Shown: positions 33,087-41,879 of the stretch, piece by piece | Position numbering within the stretch: the first letter of the stretch is position 1 | How the letters are laid out: each line of letters begins with the position of its first letter | Source of the DNA: Maniola hyperantus | Taxonomy: Eukaryota > Arthropoda > Insecta > Lepidoptera > Nymphalidae | DNA length: 64,000 bases | Reading direction: 5' to 3' | Assembly: GCF_902806685.2 (NCBI RefSeq) | Contig: NC_048550.1 | Span: 4,879,383-4,943,382, forward strand | Notes under the pieces: generated by a model | The model's database searches: none | Seen by the model: the letters and a program-made list of their open reading frames with translations, nothing else | Told to the model about the DNA's origin: nothing | Program-made: the position numbers and the translations under genes

Positions 33087-33179
33087 CAATTACCAAAAGC
33101 CAACGTCCATACCATGTTGAAGACACCGGTTCTCGTCCGATCACCGAAGTTAAGCAACATCGGGATCAATTACTAAAAG
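33082..33179 (+). pseudogene. Truncated 5S rRNA copy with flanking duplication
   Basis: From 33099, 'gccaacgtccataccatg', 'ttgaagacaccggttctc', 'gtccgatcaccgaagtta' and 'agcaacatcggg' is the first ~65 nt of an insect 5S rRNA, nearly unaltered. It is bordered by GGGATCAATTACCAAAAG (33082-33099) and GGGATCAATTACTAAAAG (33162-33179), an 18-bp duplication with one difference. The 3' half of 5S, including the end of the internal promoter, is missing and there is no A tail. Most likely an RNA-templated insertion into the element. Confidence 0.85.
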
Positions 33180-33960
33180 TCAATTCTAACACTCACACAA
33201 GACCTACAATACCTGGGTATTCGTTGGCAGACTATAAGAAAATTCAATGTTCTTGCCCATAATAAAGAGTAAAAAACTATCAACGAGACCTTTGAGAGAA
33301 TTATTACTGAAAATATCTGAAATCACTCTTCACGAAATGCAACGGTTGCTAGGACAGTCAGACTTCGCCAGTTTAGTAACTCCCAGAAGCAGACTACATT
33401 CTGATCAGATCCAAATACGCCTCAAACGTTTCGATAATATGTTTTAGACTGCTGAATCCACAATCGTGGAACAGGGAATGACATGGCGGCGCGGAACCAC
33501 ATGTCTCAGGCTGCCAATATGTACACCTAAAACCTGCCATCCACTGCTTGGCGAATAATGCCTCTGATTGGCTTTTAGTGCCCAATTAAACGGGAAATTA
33601 ATGCCAGAAACTTGGTGAGTGCATCAAAAATGATAGCACAGCAATAGAAGGAACTTTATGCAGTTATAGTGGCAATTGAAGACAGCACAAGAACTCTGTA
33701 AAAATCGCAAGTCTTAGTTCAATCGAACACTCATTCGTTCACTCACTCGTTCGTTCTAACGTTCATTTTAATGAACAAAGTCGTGGGTTTTACTGATTCT
33801 AACAATCGAACTCCCGCACATAACAGATTACATTATTGGCTCAAGGCTGTCACGAGGAAAACCTCCCACAGAGTGTCATCTTTTCCCTCAAGCGCCGTCC
33901 GAAATCGATTTGGTTGCAGCACAACTGATTACTGTAGTAGGGAATAAAGATGGTGTGATG

Positions 33961-34310
33961 TCTTTATCGACTGCAAAGATTGATCAGCAAGTTATAGATG
34001 CTTTCAACAGGTCATTGAGACATCAATTTAGCATGGGTGTTTTCTTCTCCAAACTAATTGGCAAAAGTACTGACTTACTTGAACCAGTGCAGCTGGGGTG
34101 TACTTAAATGTGGCACGTGAAAGACCTTTGGGCTTCAAGATTTGAAAGCAGAGCTCAAATGAACTATAGAACCTATCAGGGACTCTGATAGATGTCACGA
34201 CATTACAGTGTCCACCAGACATTTACACGGAAGCTGAAAAAATTGAGGATGGGTGCCCAAATAAAGGAGTAATCTATACGAGAAGTAAAGAACAGGTGCT
34301 TGTTGGAAGC
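33961..34310 (+). pseudogene. DIRS post-RNase H region, decayed
   Basis: 'DAFNRSLRHQF' followed, with frame changes, by peptides like VF(F/P)SKLIGK and KDLWASRFESRAQ resembles the 'DAf...W....FPP..LI..vL' stretch that follows RNase H in DIRS-like polyproteins. Moderate evidence only. Confidence 0.5.
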
Positions 34311-34324
34311 AATTTTTGTCCTAC

Positions 34325-35060
34325 CTACCTACCAGACATCAAAAATGGTTAAACTGGTGCGAAACCTGGTGGCGGTTAACTTTCTATGATCCACATGTGG
34401 ACACTAGGCAATTATTGACGTGGCTAAACTCAAAATTACTAAACCATTTATCATACAGGACCTTAAGGTAGAGCTCAAGCACTAACTACAGAAGCTCTCA
34501 TTTAAGCACACACTTCCCGAGATATCTAGACGAACCTATATGGACAATTGTTGCCCTGGAACGAAGGGTTGACAACTGAAAGTCTGTGTCACCGGGAAAA
34601 ATATATTATATACTTTATTTGGCCCAAAGACTGACACTCACTCTTAACATAAATACGGATGGACACTTTCAAAACATAATAGTATAACAGAAAACATAAT
34701 TCTCTATTAATGTACTAGTATACTACAGTAGTACTACATGTATGTCTTTGACACAGGAAAATAGGTCAAGCAGAATGAAGTTAAGAATTTAAATATATTG
34801 TAATCTTTTTATCACCAACTGTAATGAAACTGAAGCCGCATCACGTACTGTAATAGATCACTGGAACAGTTCAGTTCTTAAGCAATGTGGCAGCATTCCT
34901 GTATCCCCAGGGATTCATCAGTGGATCAACAGTAGTTTCTTTGGGGACAGATAACCAATCAATGGACGATATACTAGTATCTCGTGGTAACTGGAGATTA
35001 CCAGACACTCTTGTTGAAATCATTATTGCCCGGAGGAGATCTCAAAGTAACTGAAGCTTA
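34325..35060 (+). pseudogene. DIRS tyrosine recombinase, decayed (probable)
   Basis: The N-terminal core-binding part is seen as TYQTS, frame change, KWLNWCETWWRLTFYDPHVD and TRQLLTWLNSKL..LSYRTLR (cf. 'W..WC......dP......ll.fL......sy.Tl'). Toward the C-terminus, SLGTDNQSMDDILVSRGNWR and LPDT resemble the end of DIRS recombinases ('.sl.dIL..aGW....TF..fY'), with the region of the catalytic Tyr altered. I cannot locate the R...HxxR catalytic set, so activity is very unlikely. Position before the ICR fits the recombinase ORF of DIRS elements. Confidence 0.5.
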
Positions 35061-35341
35061 TTTTTCAATATAATCATTATATGGTCCGGTTTGAGTTTTA
35101 GTAATCCTTATCAAAATTACAGACATAAATCATTTAAATTGGTTGTCTTTTAGACATTATATTTTAACTTATTAACCCTGGTTAGAAATAACAATAACTT
35201 TAATAGGTGACAATGAAGGGGACGTGGTTATTTGATCTAACTTAACGATTAATATTTTTGTTATTCAATTGACAGATTAACTCCCTTTGATTCATCATAG
35301 CGTTGTGGGTAATACATTTCACCAGCAGATAACAAACACGT

Positions 35342-35444
35342 CTTCATACATAAATGCTGTATGTTTTACCGGAGGCACATCAATATGACGGTTTTACATT
35401 ACAATAAAACCGATATTATGTGCCGAGAGGGAAAACATACAGCA
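35342..35444 (+). repeat. DIRS internal complementary region (ICR)
   Basis: The first half (TGCTGTATGTTTTACCGGAG...CATCAATA) is the inverse of the left outer end, lacking 4 bp there. The second half (TGACGGTTTTACATTACAAT...CATACAGCA) is the exact inverse of the right outer end. The halves meet at CAATATGACGG, as if both ends had been copied from a joined circular intermediate. It ends 26 bp before the right ITR. Confidence 0.85.
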
Positions 35445-35470
35445 TTGCAGGAACTTCTTCCTGGTGAAGA

Positions 35471-35701
35471 CTATGACATCCAAGATGGCAGCGGCTCACT
35501 GCCTTGCTGGGTGAGACACTAGCGCCCCTATATCCGGTAAGGTAAACTACATTATTGCATAGGAATATACATGTTTATGGATGAAGCGCGCATATATGCG
35601 GTGAGTACATAATTGCTTCTTCTTCATACATAAATAAATGCTGTATGTTTTCCCTCTCGGCACATAATATCGGTTTTATTGTAATGTAAAACCGTCATAT
35701 T
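35471..35701 (-). repeat. DIRS right inverted terminal repeat
   Basis: Starts CTATGACATCCAAGATGGC and keeps the 181-bp arm to 35651, then continues into a right-specific outer end (CCCTCTCGGCACATAATATC...AAAACCGTCA). Confidence 0.85.
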
Positions 35702-35850
35702 TTCGTTCGGCATTATGTAAGGATTCTAGCGATATTCCGTATATGTTACATCCAGATCTGTTCAGGGCTTCAGGTATTTAGAAGTTACGGTGGAATAAAA
35801 AAATCACATACAATGAACCCACTAAAACATTACACTATCTTTTCTTGGCT
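35702..35850. repeat. Interrupted dispersed repeat, right part
   Basis: 'cggcattatgtaa', 'acatccagatctgttcaggg', 'aggtatttagaagttacgg' and 'aaaacattacactatctttt' align with 51330-51480, continuing the repeat split by the DIRS element. Confidence 0.65.
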
Positions 35851-35864
35851 GCCACATCGAGCTC

Positions 35865-35902
35865 GAATGGTTCAAAACGTATTAATACATTTTGAACCAT
35901 TC
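35865..35902. repeat. 38-bp near-perfect palindrome
   Basis: GAATGGTTCAAAA, C, GTATTAATAC, A, TTTTGAACCATTC. Only the C/A pair at one position fails, and the centre is itself a perfect palindrome, so there is effectively no loop. Confidence 0.85.
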
Positions 35903-37010
35903 AAGCTTGACCATCTGAAAAATTGAAAAACCCTACTAAAGAAAGATTTTTTCAGTTTTACCAGGGCAACTCCGCTGGTCTTGCTGTAGTTTTCATACTG
36001 GAAGATGGATAGTCTGTGTTTATACGTCAATGTTATTCAACGAAGGGCGTACAATACGCCATGGCGGGATGCGCAATCGATTCATGAGGTCAACGACACA
36101 GGAACTGACCTTTTTTACGTACAGCTGATCGAACATTAATTCATTAATTATCAAAATAAAACAAAAACTTCGACGGTTCTTTTCAGAATTTGTGTCGTAT
36201 AGAATCAGCCGTGGCGAGATCAAACGTAGAATGTATAATATTATACCAACATGCAAAATTCACAGGAATTTGTTTGTAATTTCTTCATTACGGAATTAAC
36301 AAAGCTTTATTTTGAAGATTTAAATACCTACATTGAACATAATCGGAATAATCTTCACATCATGTCGGACGCGTTGTAAGGTGCTTTATCATGTCGCGAA
36401 TGTTTTTGATGTGAACGCAAATTTTATTTAGCATCTTATTTTGTTAAATGGGCTGTTTTGCATGAACAATCCGTAGGGACTCGGGAGGGAAAGAATGAAA
36501 TGCATTGCTTTTGGCTGGTGGCCAATGGTGCGTAAAATAACCTATTACAGAATCCTTTTGTTGCCAGCTGAACAACTAAGCGGCTCGCCTCATTTCCCCC
36601 GCAGCTTCCGTCGCGACTGCTAAGACACTGTATAAAAGTTAGACGGACTTTCGAGACAATTTTGAGTTGTAAGGCAAAGTCTTTGAAAGTACTTCTGATG
36701 TTTACAAGTTTCAGTCAAAAGCTACTTTATCTTTCAGTAGATACATAATTTAGCTAGGGACAAATTTCCGTCTCTGTTGGAGAGGAGAAAACGTACGGTA
36801 CCTAATAAAATTCACATTTTACATTAAATCACAAAAGATCTTGTTTTCAACAGGCTTAAGTAACCACAGTTTAAAGATCTATAAAAATCTAAAAGTATGT
36901 TCCTAGTAAAGCATATTATACCTACAATTGAAGATTATGTAAATAATGAAAAAGCGTGGATTAATAGAGACACACTTTATCGCTTTCTTTGCTCCCAAAA
37001 TGTGTAAGTA
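35903..37010. other. Unique DNA
   Basis: I see no gene. A TATAAAAG string at 36631-36638 follows a GC-rich patch but has no supported transcript. The frame at 36020-36256 (-) lacks motifs. Confidence 0.35.
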
Positions 37011-37011
37011 T

Positions 37012-37205
37012 TTCATTATCATCATCGTCATCTCAACCCGTCGTTTTCACTACTGAGAACGTGTCTCTCACAATGAGAAGGGTTTATTCCATAGTCCACT
37101 AAGCCGGCTTAGTGCAGATTGGCAGCCTTCACACACCATTGAGACCATTATGGAGAATACCCCTTACGGTGTTTTCTTCACCGTTAAATCATGTGATATA
37201 ATTAT
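37012..37205 (-). repeat. SINE tail (same family as 56925-57425)
   Basis: Antisense strings 'atcatcatcgtcatctcaaccc', 'aatgagaagggttta', 'ccatagtccactaagcc' and 'cacacaccattgagacc' match the SINE tail and central body. The tRNA-like head is missing. Confidence 0.65.
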
Positions 37206-37539
37206 TGTTAAATCCATCATTCTTCCTCACCTAAAATGCGTATAAAACTCAATATTATTTATACTTCACGCACCGATTCAATATGGTCGGTGAATCATCT
37301 TACAAAAGCGCAAACCTGTTACATGGATGTAGGCCGATGAAAGTTCATATTTGCCAGTTATGAAACGATCAATGTAAACCTTTCTGTACTTTATGTCGAT
37401 GGTGCGTAACTGTTTAATTCAATGAATGAATGCCAGCCATATAGCCAAAATAGCCAGATAAAAGATTATACCTCCATCTAGAAGATATTAGAAAAAGAAA
37501 AGTTAAAGTTAACCATGTAACATGTGAGATCACATACCA

Positions 37540-37700
37540 GTAAGCGAAGAGTAGGATGACCTTCAGCCCGCTGGACCGATGACTTAATAAGCATAGATGA
37601 GGAAGGCAGAAGACTGTTTGTGTTGATACGCTCTCCAGAAGGCCTATATCTAGCAATGGACACAAAGGTTGATGGATTGAAGAACATTTTTTGATAAAAA
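37540..37700 (+). pseudogene. LINE RT C-terminal remnant
   Basis: One frame gives KRRVG*PSARWTDDLISIDE, then EGRRLFVLIRSPEGLYLAMD and TKVDGLKNIF. ARWTDDL and EGLYLAMD are the diagnostic pieces of RTE-like LINE C-termini. The stop replaces an expected Arg (CGA to TGA). A short decayed fragment on the opposite strand to the other tails. Confidence 0.6.
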
Positions 37701-37709
37701 AAGTAAAAG

Positions 37710-38440
37710 AAAGGGATATCTCTTAGTTTGCAAGTGCTAAATAAAAAAGATAAAACGAACATTTATTATGTAATGATCTCATTATTAATGAGGTAACAAT
37801 CATATGATTGGCAGTGGAATGTTCGTCAAATCAATCGGGCATTGGGCCAACGTCGGGTGAACGTCTTGTTTATTGACTTGACATTATGGGAATTAATCGA
37901 TCTCCATTACAATTTACATCAAACTACATATCAACTACTGCTAAGTGGTTTCATGATTTTAAAATCTTTCGTGACTGGCATTTAAGAGTAAAGATTGGTA
38001 ACTCATGTTACTCCTCGACTTTTGAAATTTTATAAATATGTCTTGATGTATAAGTCTATTTTAAACTTAGAAAGGTGCATGTAGCTCTCTGCTGTCCTAC
38101 TAGTTTGTTAGTCCAGTAAATAGAGTATTTAACCTCGCACTTTTCCGATCCAATTTCTTTTTTTTAGGTTAAGGGTCACTTACTGACCATAAAATGACAA
38201 AATGCTGACAGATCCAGGTGGAGCTGCGATCGCAATCTTGAAGGAAAGTTTTTGACTGATATCTTGAAAACTATCCACTTTAGGGCAAAAATTAAATAAA
38301 CCATTATTGTAGAAAATAAAATTTCGCATCTTTTGTTTCCTGCAAGCTTTTTTGTAAAACTTACCGTTTACGATTTATGGCCGATTTAATGAGCCGGTTT
38401 TTCCATTATTTTAAAAGTTATCGGGCGAAATAGAAAAACT
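37710..38440. other. Unique AT-rich DNA
   Basis: No supported feature. Confidence 0.35.
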
Positions 38441-38444
38441 GGTT

Positions 38445-38515
38445 CATTCAATCGGATTCCGGATTTTTAAAAACCTAAATCCATGCGTACGAAGTCGCGG
38501 GCATCAGCTAGTTCG
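38445..38515 (+). repeat. 'B' family 3' end
   Basis: 'tttttaaaaacctaaatcc' and 'gaagtcgcgggcatcagctag' are the terminal part of the family; the 5' part is absent. Confidence 0.65.
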
Positions 38516-38519
38516 CAAT

Positions 38520-39265
38520 AAAACCTTTTCCTTTCAATTTCACTTGCAATTGTATTCTAGTAACAGGGTTATTTTGAAAAGTTAAAGAGCTCATAAAGTC
38601 TGGGGTAATGATAAATAAACAGAGAAATGTAAATGTTAGGGCCGTCGTGTGCTTATGAGCGAACGATTCATTCCTCATGTCTGATCACGGCTAATTAACT
38701 GTATTGTTTACTTCACTTTCATCTTATTTGCTTATACTAGAAGACTGGAGTATAGTTCACAGCAAAATCAAAGTAGTATATTCAAACATTTTTATGACTT
38801 GATTAGAATGTAAAATAAAGACTTGGAAAAACCCAAAGCTGCGGCGACACCACTGTTTTTTCTGTTCCGTGGGCGACACTATCTGGATATTATCATAATG
38901 AATGCGTGTACGATTTAATACAATTAATTGAATAAAGCATTGTTATTAACAGAAAGAAAGAAATCTTTATTCGAGGCATTAGGTACATATACTACAAGAA
39001 TCAGTTTATAGGTAGGTACATAGTGTGGGCAATAACGTCTTGTACAATACCACGAATTAAATTAAAATTTTAATAAAAAATCGCCACGCTTAATAACGTC
39101 TTCATGCATAGGCCGCTAAAAATAGTCTACCTACAGTTATTGTAACAATTGCTTTAGCGTAACTAAACTAACGTAGCCAAAGACATAACGAGATGACGGC
39201 CAACCTCCAGTAGAGAAGAGATACGGGAAAAATAAGAGGGAATTGGGTATGGTAAAAAGAAATTA
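38520..39265. other. Unique AT-rich DNA
   Basis: No supported feature. Confidence 0.35.
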
Positions 39266-39267
39266 TT

Positions 39268-39487
39268 ACTCAGTGATTATTAAATAGAGAGTCTTCCAAA
39301 ATACGTTAAATCCACGTCCTTTGTTAGTTTTAAGTGTAATAACCATTTTAAATTATCGATTTAACTAAAAAAGGACGTTAAATGATTGTGACTTCACATA
39401 CCAGTGTTTCATAGAAGCTCACATAAGTACTCAAGTTTGATAAAAAGTTACTGATTTGACTAGTTGTCAAATACCGTATTGGTCATG
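39268..39487. repeat. Segment shared with the DIRS interior
   Basis: 'ctcagtgat', 'gagtcttcca', 'tcctttgttagttttaagtg', 'aaccattttaaattat', 'accagtgtttcat' and 'gatttgactagttgtcaaat' align with 32055-32312. Either a scrap of an older DIRS copy or a small element nested in both places. Confidence 0.65.
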
Positions 39488-39489
39488 AT

Positions 39490-40250
39490 GCCGGCCGTCG
39501 CAACTTTGTATCTGCCCAGTCTTTAACAGTATCTCTCCCGAAAGAGGTCATCACTCATCATTCACCTAATAACTAGTTTATTGGTGACAAGCAATGCCAA
39601 CACAAGTAGTTATCTATACTAAGTACTGACCATTGCATAATTTTGCCCGGGGCCTGCAGTTTTAATCAATAATTACAATAATAATGTGACTTACGATATT
39701 TTACTTACAAATGGAGATACGTACATGATGTACGATAATTTAAATAATTAATGTTAAATGTAGCTATTTAATTGTTTATGTAATATGTAAAAATCACGTA
39801 ACTTAAAACAATTTTTAATTAGATATGTAGGGTATAGCTTAACTTTTAATGTAATTGTACTTTTAGCTTATTAAGTAATTAATTTAATTATAGATTTTAT
39901 GCAAAGAATGTCGTAGTTTAAGTATTACTATATAGAAGTTTTAGATTACGCATGTTGAGTTAGCCTGTGAGTATGCATTGATCTTAAGTTTATATAAGTT
40001 GTCATTTCTTTGTATACCGTTGGCTTCCTATTAAATTAAATTAAAGTAATAGATAGCTACATAGATTCTCATACTGTATATAGTAAATGCCTAAGTAAGT
40101 ATATTGATTGTAATCATACGAAGTCGGTGATTATGACGCCAACATCTGTAATCTTGGCGCCAGCAGTTTGTAATTTGATGCGCCGATGTGTTTATCGATA
40201 ACGTTACGAACATTGATGTCTAAGCAAGTAGCGAGAGAATTCTCCAAAAT
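39490..40250. other. Unique AT-rich DNA
   Basis: No supported feature. Confidence 0.35.
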
Positions 40251-40253
40251 GTT

Positions 40254-40385
40254 TTCAAAGATATTATGTGAGGTTTCCAATCCGTACTTGGCTAGTGTGG
40301 TGGACTATGGCCTAACCACATTAACCCCTTTTCATTCTAAGAGGAGACCTGCGCTCATTAGTGGGCCCATGATGGGTTGATGATA
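40254..40385 (+). repeat. SINE tail, sense orientation
   Basis: 'gtgaggtttccaatccgtac', 'gctagtgtggtggactatgg', 'cattctaagaggagacctg' and 'gatgggttgatgataatgatgg' form the tail of the tRNA-derived SINE. Confidence 0.75.
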
Positions 40386-40389
40386 ATGA

Positions 40390-41330
40390 TGGTGAATTAG
40401 TAAATAAAAACTCACTGAGTAAAAATTAGAATAGAATAGTAAATTTTTCACATAAACTTTTATAAATTAGTGTCGATTTTCGAAATAGCGTTCGAAATCT
40501 AGTTGACTTTTTACAAAAATTAAACTCTATTGCTAGAATCATCGTTACATGTTTGATACCAAAAAGGACAGAACTCCTAACGGATCAAACAACGTCGCTT
40601 TTCCGCTAGGGAAGATCTTAAAACTTGCGAAAGGAGTCGAGCCTCATTTAATTTGCATAAGCACCTTTCTCAGAAGTGTCGAATTTACAACCAGAAAACG
40701 GTCTCATATAATCGCCGTGTCTATCAACCGTGTGAAAACGGATCGCTTCATACCTTCATACCCCTAAGCACCTCTGTGAGAGAGCCGTAACGTAACCCAA
40801 TACGATCTTCATCAGTTACGAGCCTTACAAACATTGATTTTCATGTAGCAGATTTCAAACACGATTGCTATCAGTAGGCTTAGCACTAGATTTTACATCG
40901 CACTAACGTTGATAGTATTCGAGCGTCGAACATTTCTGCGTTGAAGAAAAATGGACGTTAATTTCCTCGTTTTAAAGCTCAAGTTTATCCATACATTCAC
41001 TGCCAGCGTTCTAAACGTTGCGAAATGAAAATCAGTGGTAATTAATTTTTTCTACTTTACTTATAGGTCCATTTTACTTTAATGCTATTATGGTTCGATT
41101 CTCGAATTGTATCAACGTAAGTGAGGTGTGAAATCTCGTACTAAGCATATACAGAATTATGTAATGTATATAATCTACTTGTTAGGTACATCGATTCAGG
41201 TGCTCCACAAATACGGATTTCCATTTAAATTGTTGTATTTACACTCTAGGATTTCCAAAGAGAAGCTCGTTGAATATACCGAAATTCGATAGCTTTATCA
41301 GTTTTGTACCTGTTCAGGTATTAGACACCT
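40390..41330. other. Unique DNA
   Basis: The frame at 40549-40767 (72 codons) has no motif or splice context; nothing else recognised. Confidence 0.35.
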
Positions 41331-41336
41331 ACCTAT

Positions 41337-41486
41337 AAGTACGCGACAGGTCGAGATGGCATTCGGGGAAAGAACGCCCCAAATACCCGCACATCCCCCG
41401 CCCTAACCCGGTGCGGGCGAGCGCGGCTGACGTGCGGGTATGTGGGGCGTCCTCCCGCCGCATACGCCGGTGCCATCTCAGCCTAT
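41337..41486. mobile_element. GC-rich fold-back MITE, copy 3
   Basis: The left half ('gacaggtcgagatggca', 'acgccccaaatacccgcac') is the approximate inverse of the right half ('gtgcgggtatgtggggcgt', 'tgccatctcagccta'). The core 'cctaacccggtgcgggcgag' is as in copies 1 and 2. The right outer TIR is truncated. Confidence 0.75.
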
Positions 41487-41559
41487 AGCCTATACAATGT
41501 TTTTAAATAGTTAATTATACCTAAAGCACCATATTCACTATCGGTATTATGAATTATTC

Positions 41560-41670
41560 TGGCTAACTCGTCGACTTCGTGTTTGTTCTGGCTAATCTCA
41601 GAGACTACTGCACGAATTTTCATACGGTTTTCACCAATAGAAAGAGGGTTTATTTAAGAAGGATAATTTT
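41560..41670 (-). repeat. RTE-type 3' fragment (as 955-1251)
   Basis: 'cacgaattttcatacggttttcaccaatagaaag' parallels 'ctatctattggtgaaaaccgcattaaaatccg' in inverse orientation. Short and decayed. Confidence 0.4.
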
Positions 41671-41699
41671 GTGGAAATAAAACACCGGTGTAGAATAGA

Positions 41700-41815
41700 A
41701 TAGAATATGTTTTTATTCAAGTAGACTTTTTACAAGCGCTTTCGAATAGTCGGGTAGTTTTAATTTACCACTGGTTCAGAATGCCGTAAATTAAAACTAC
41801 CCGATCCGATAGTAT
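41700..41815 (-). repeat. LINE 3'-end fragment with inserted palindrome
   Basis: 'ttttattcaagtagac', 'acaagcgctttcgaatagtcgg' and 'accactggttcagaatgcc' match 15842-15960. Here 18-bp arms CGGGTAGTTTTAATTTAC (41751-41768) and GTAAATTAAAACTACCCG (41786-41803) bracket the 17 bp 'cactggttcagaatgcc'. The other copy lacks the pairing, so one arm is a recent inverted copy of the other. Confidence 0.75.
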
Positions 41816-41879
41816 GTATGATGATAATTGTGAATTAAATCCGAAAAAATTGCCCCATCTGAGAACTGCCATGCCATGA

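Larger units (their letters stand above)
32620..33960 (+). pseudogene. DIRS reverse transcriptase-RNase H, decayed
   Basis: Pieces in order along the plus strand: FISELFLRKENVGSMRLIFD then ERNKFVK (RT fingers; start of the RT domain); VLVYLDDFLLVNQDQSKLCL (RT catalytic box, YLDD) with AVRHLELLGWQF; DLQYLGIRWQT; then, after a frame change, LHEMQRLLGQSDFASLVTPR and SRLHS (connection region). An RNase H relic follows ('DASDW...', EGTLCSYSGN in broken frames, 'KSQVLVQS') and then IIGSRLSRGKPPTE, FPQAPSEIDLVAAQ (end of RNase H, cf. 'ADxLSR...EW.L'). The middle of RT between the fingers and YLDD is deleted. Further damage: an 80-bp tandem duplication (32927-33086), a 5S rRNA insertion and several stops. 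The YLDD box and the LGI/LLG spacing fit DIRS-like RTs better than Gypsy or LINE RTs. Confidence 0.75.
30669..35701 (+). mobile_element. DIRS-type retrotransposon with ITRs and internal complementary region
   Basis: A 5.0 kb element. The 181-bp inverted repeats (30687-30867 and 35471-35651) are identical as read. Outside them the two ends differ: the left starts TATTGATGTGCCTCCGG and the right finishes ...AATGTAAAACCGTCA. Between coding region and right ITR lies a segment (35342-35444) complementary to the left outer end joined to the right outer end, the internal complementary region that defines the DIRS-like group. Order: left ITR, short ORF, RT-RNase H remnant, tyrosine-recombinase-like remnant, ICR, right ITR. 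All frames are broken, so this copy is non-autonomous. No flanking duplication is seen, as expected for tyrosine-recombinase integration. 51121-51480 provides an uninterrupted relative of the target. Confidence 0.85.

Noticed and set aside
36631..36638. TATAAAAG as a promoter
   Set aside because: No initiator at the right distance and no following reading frame.
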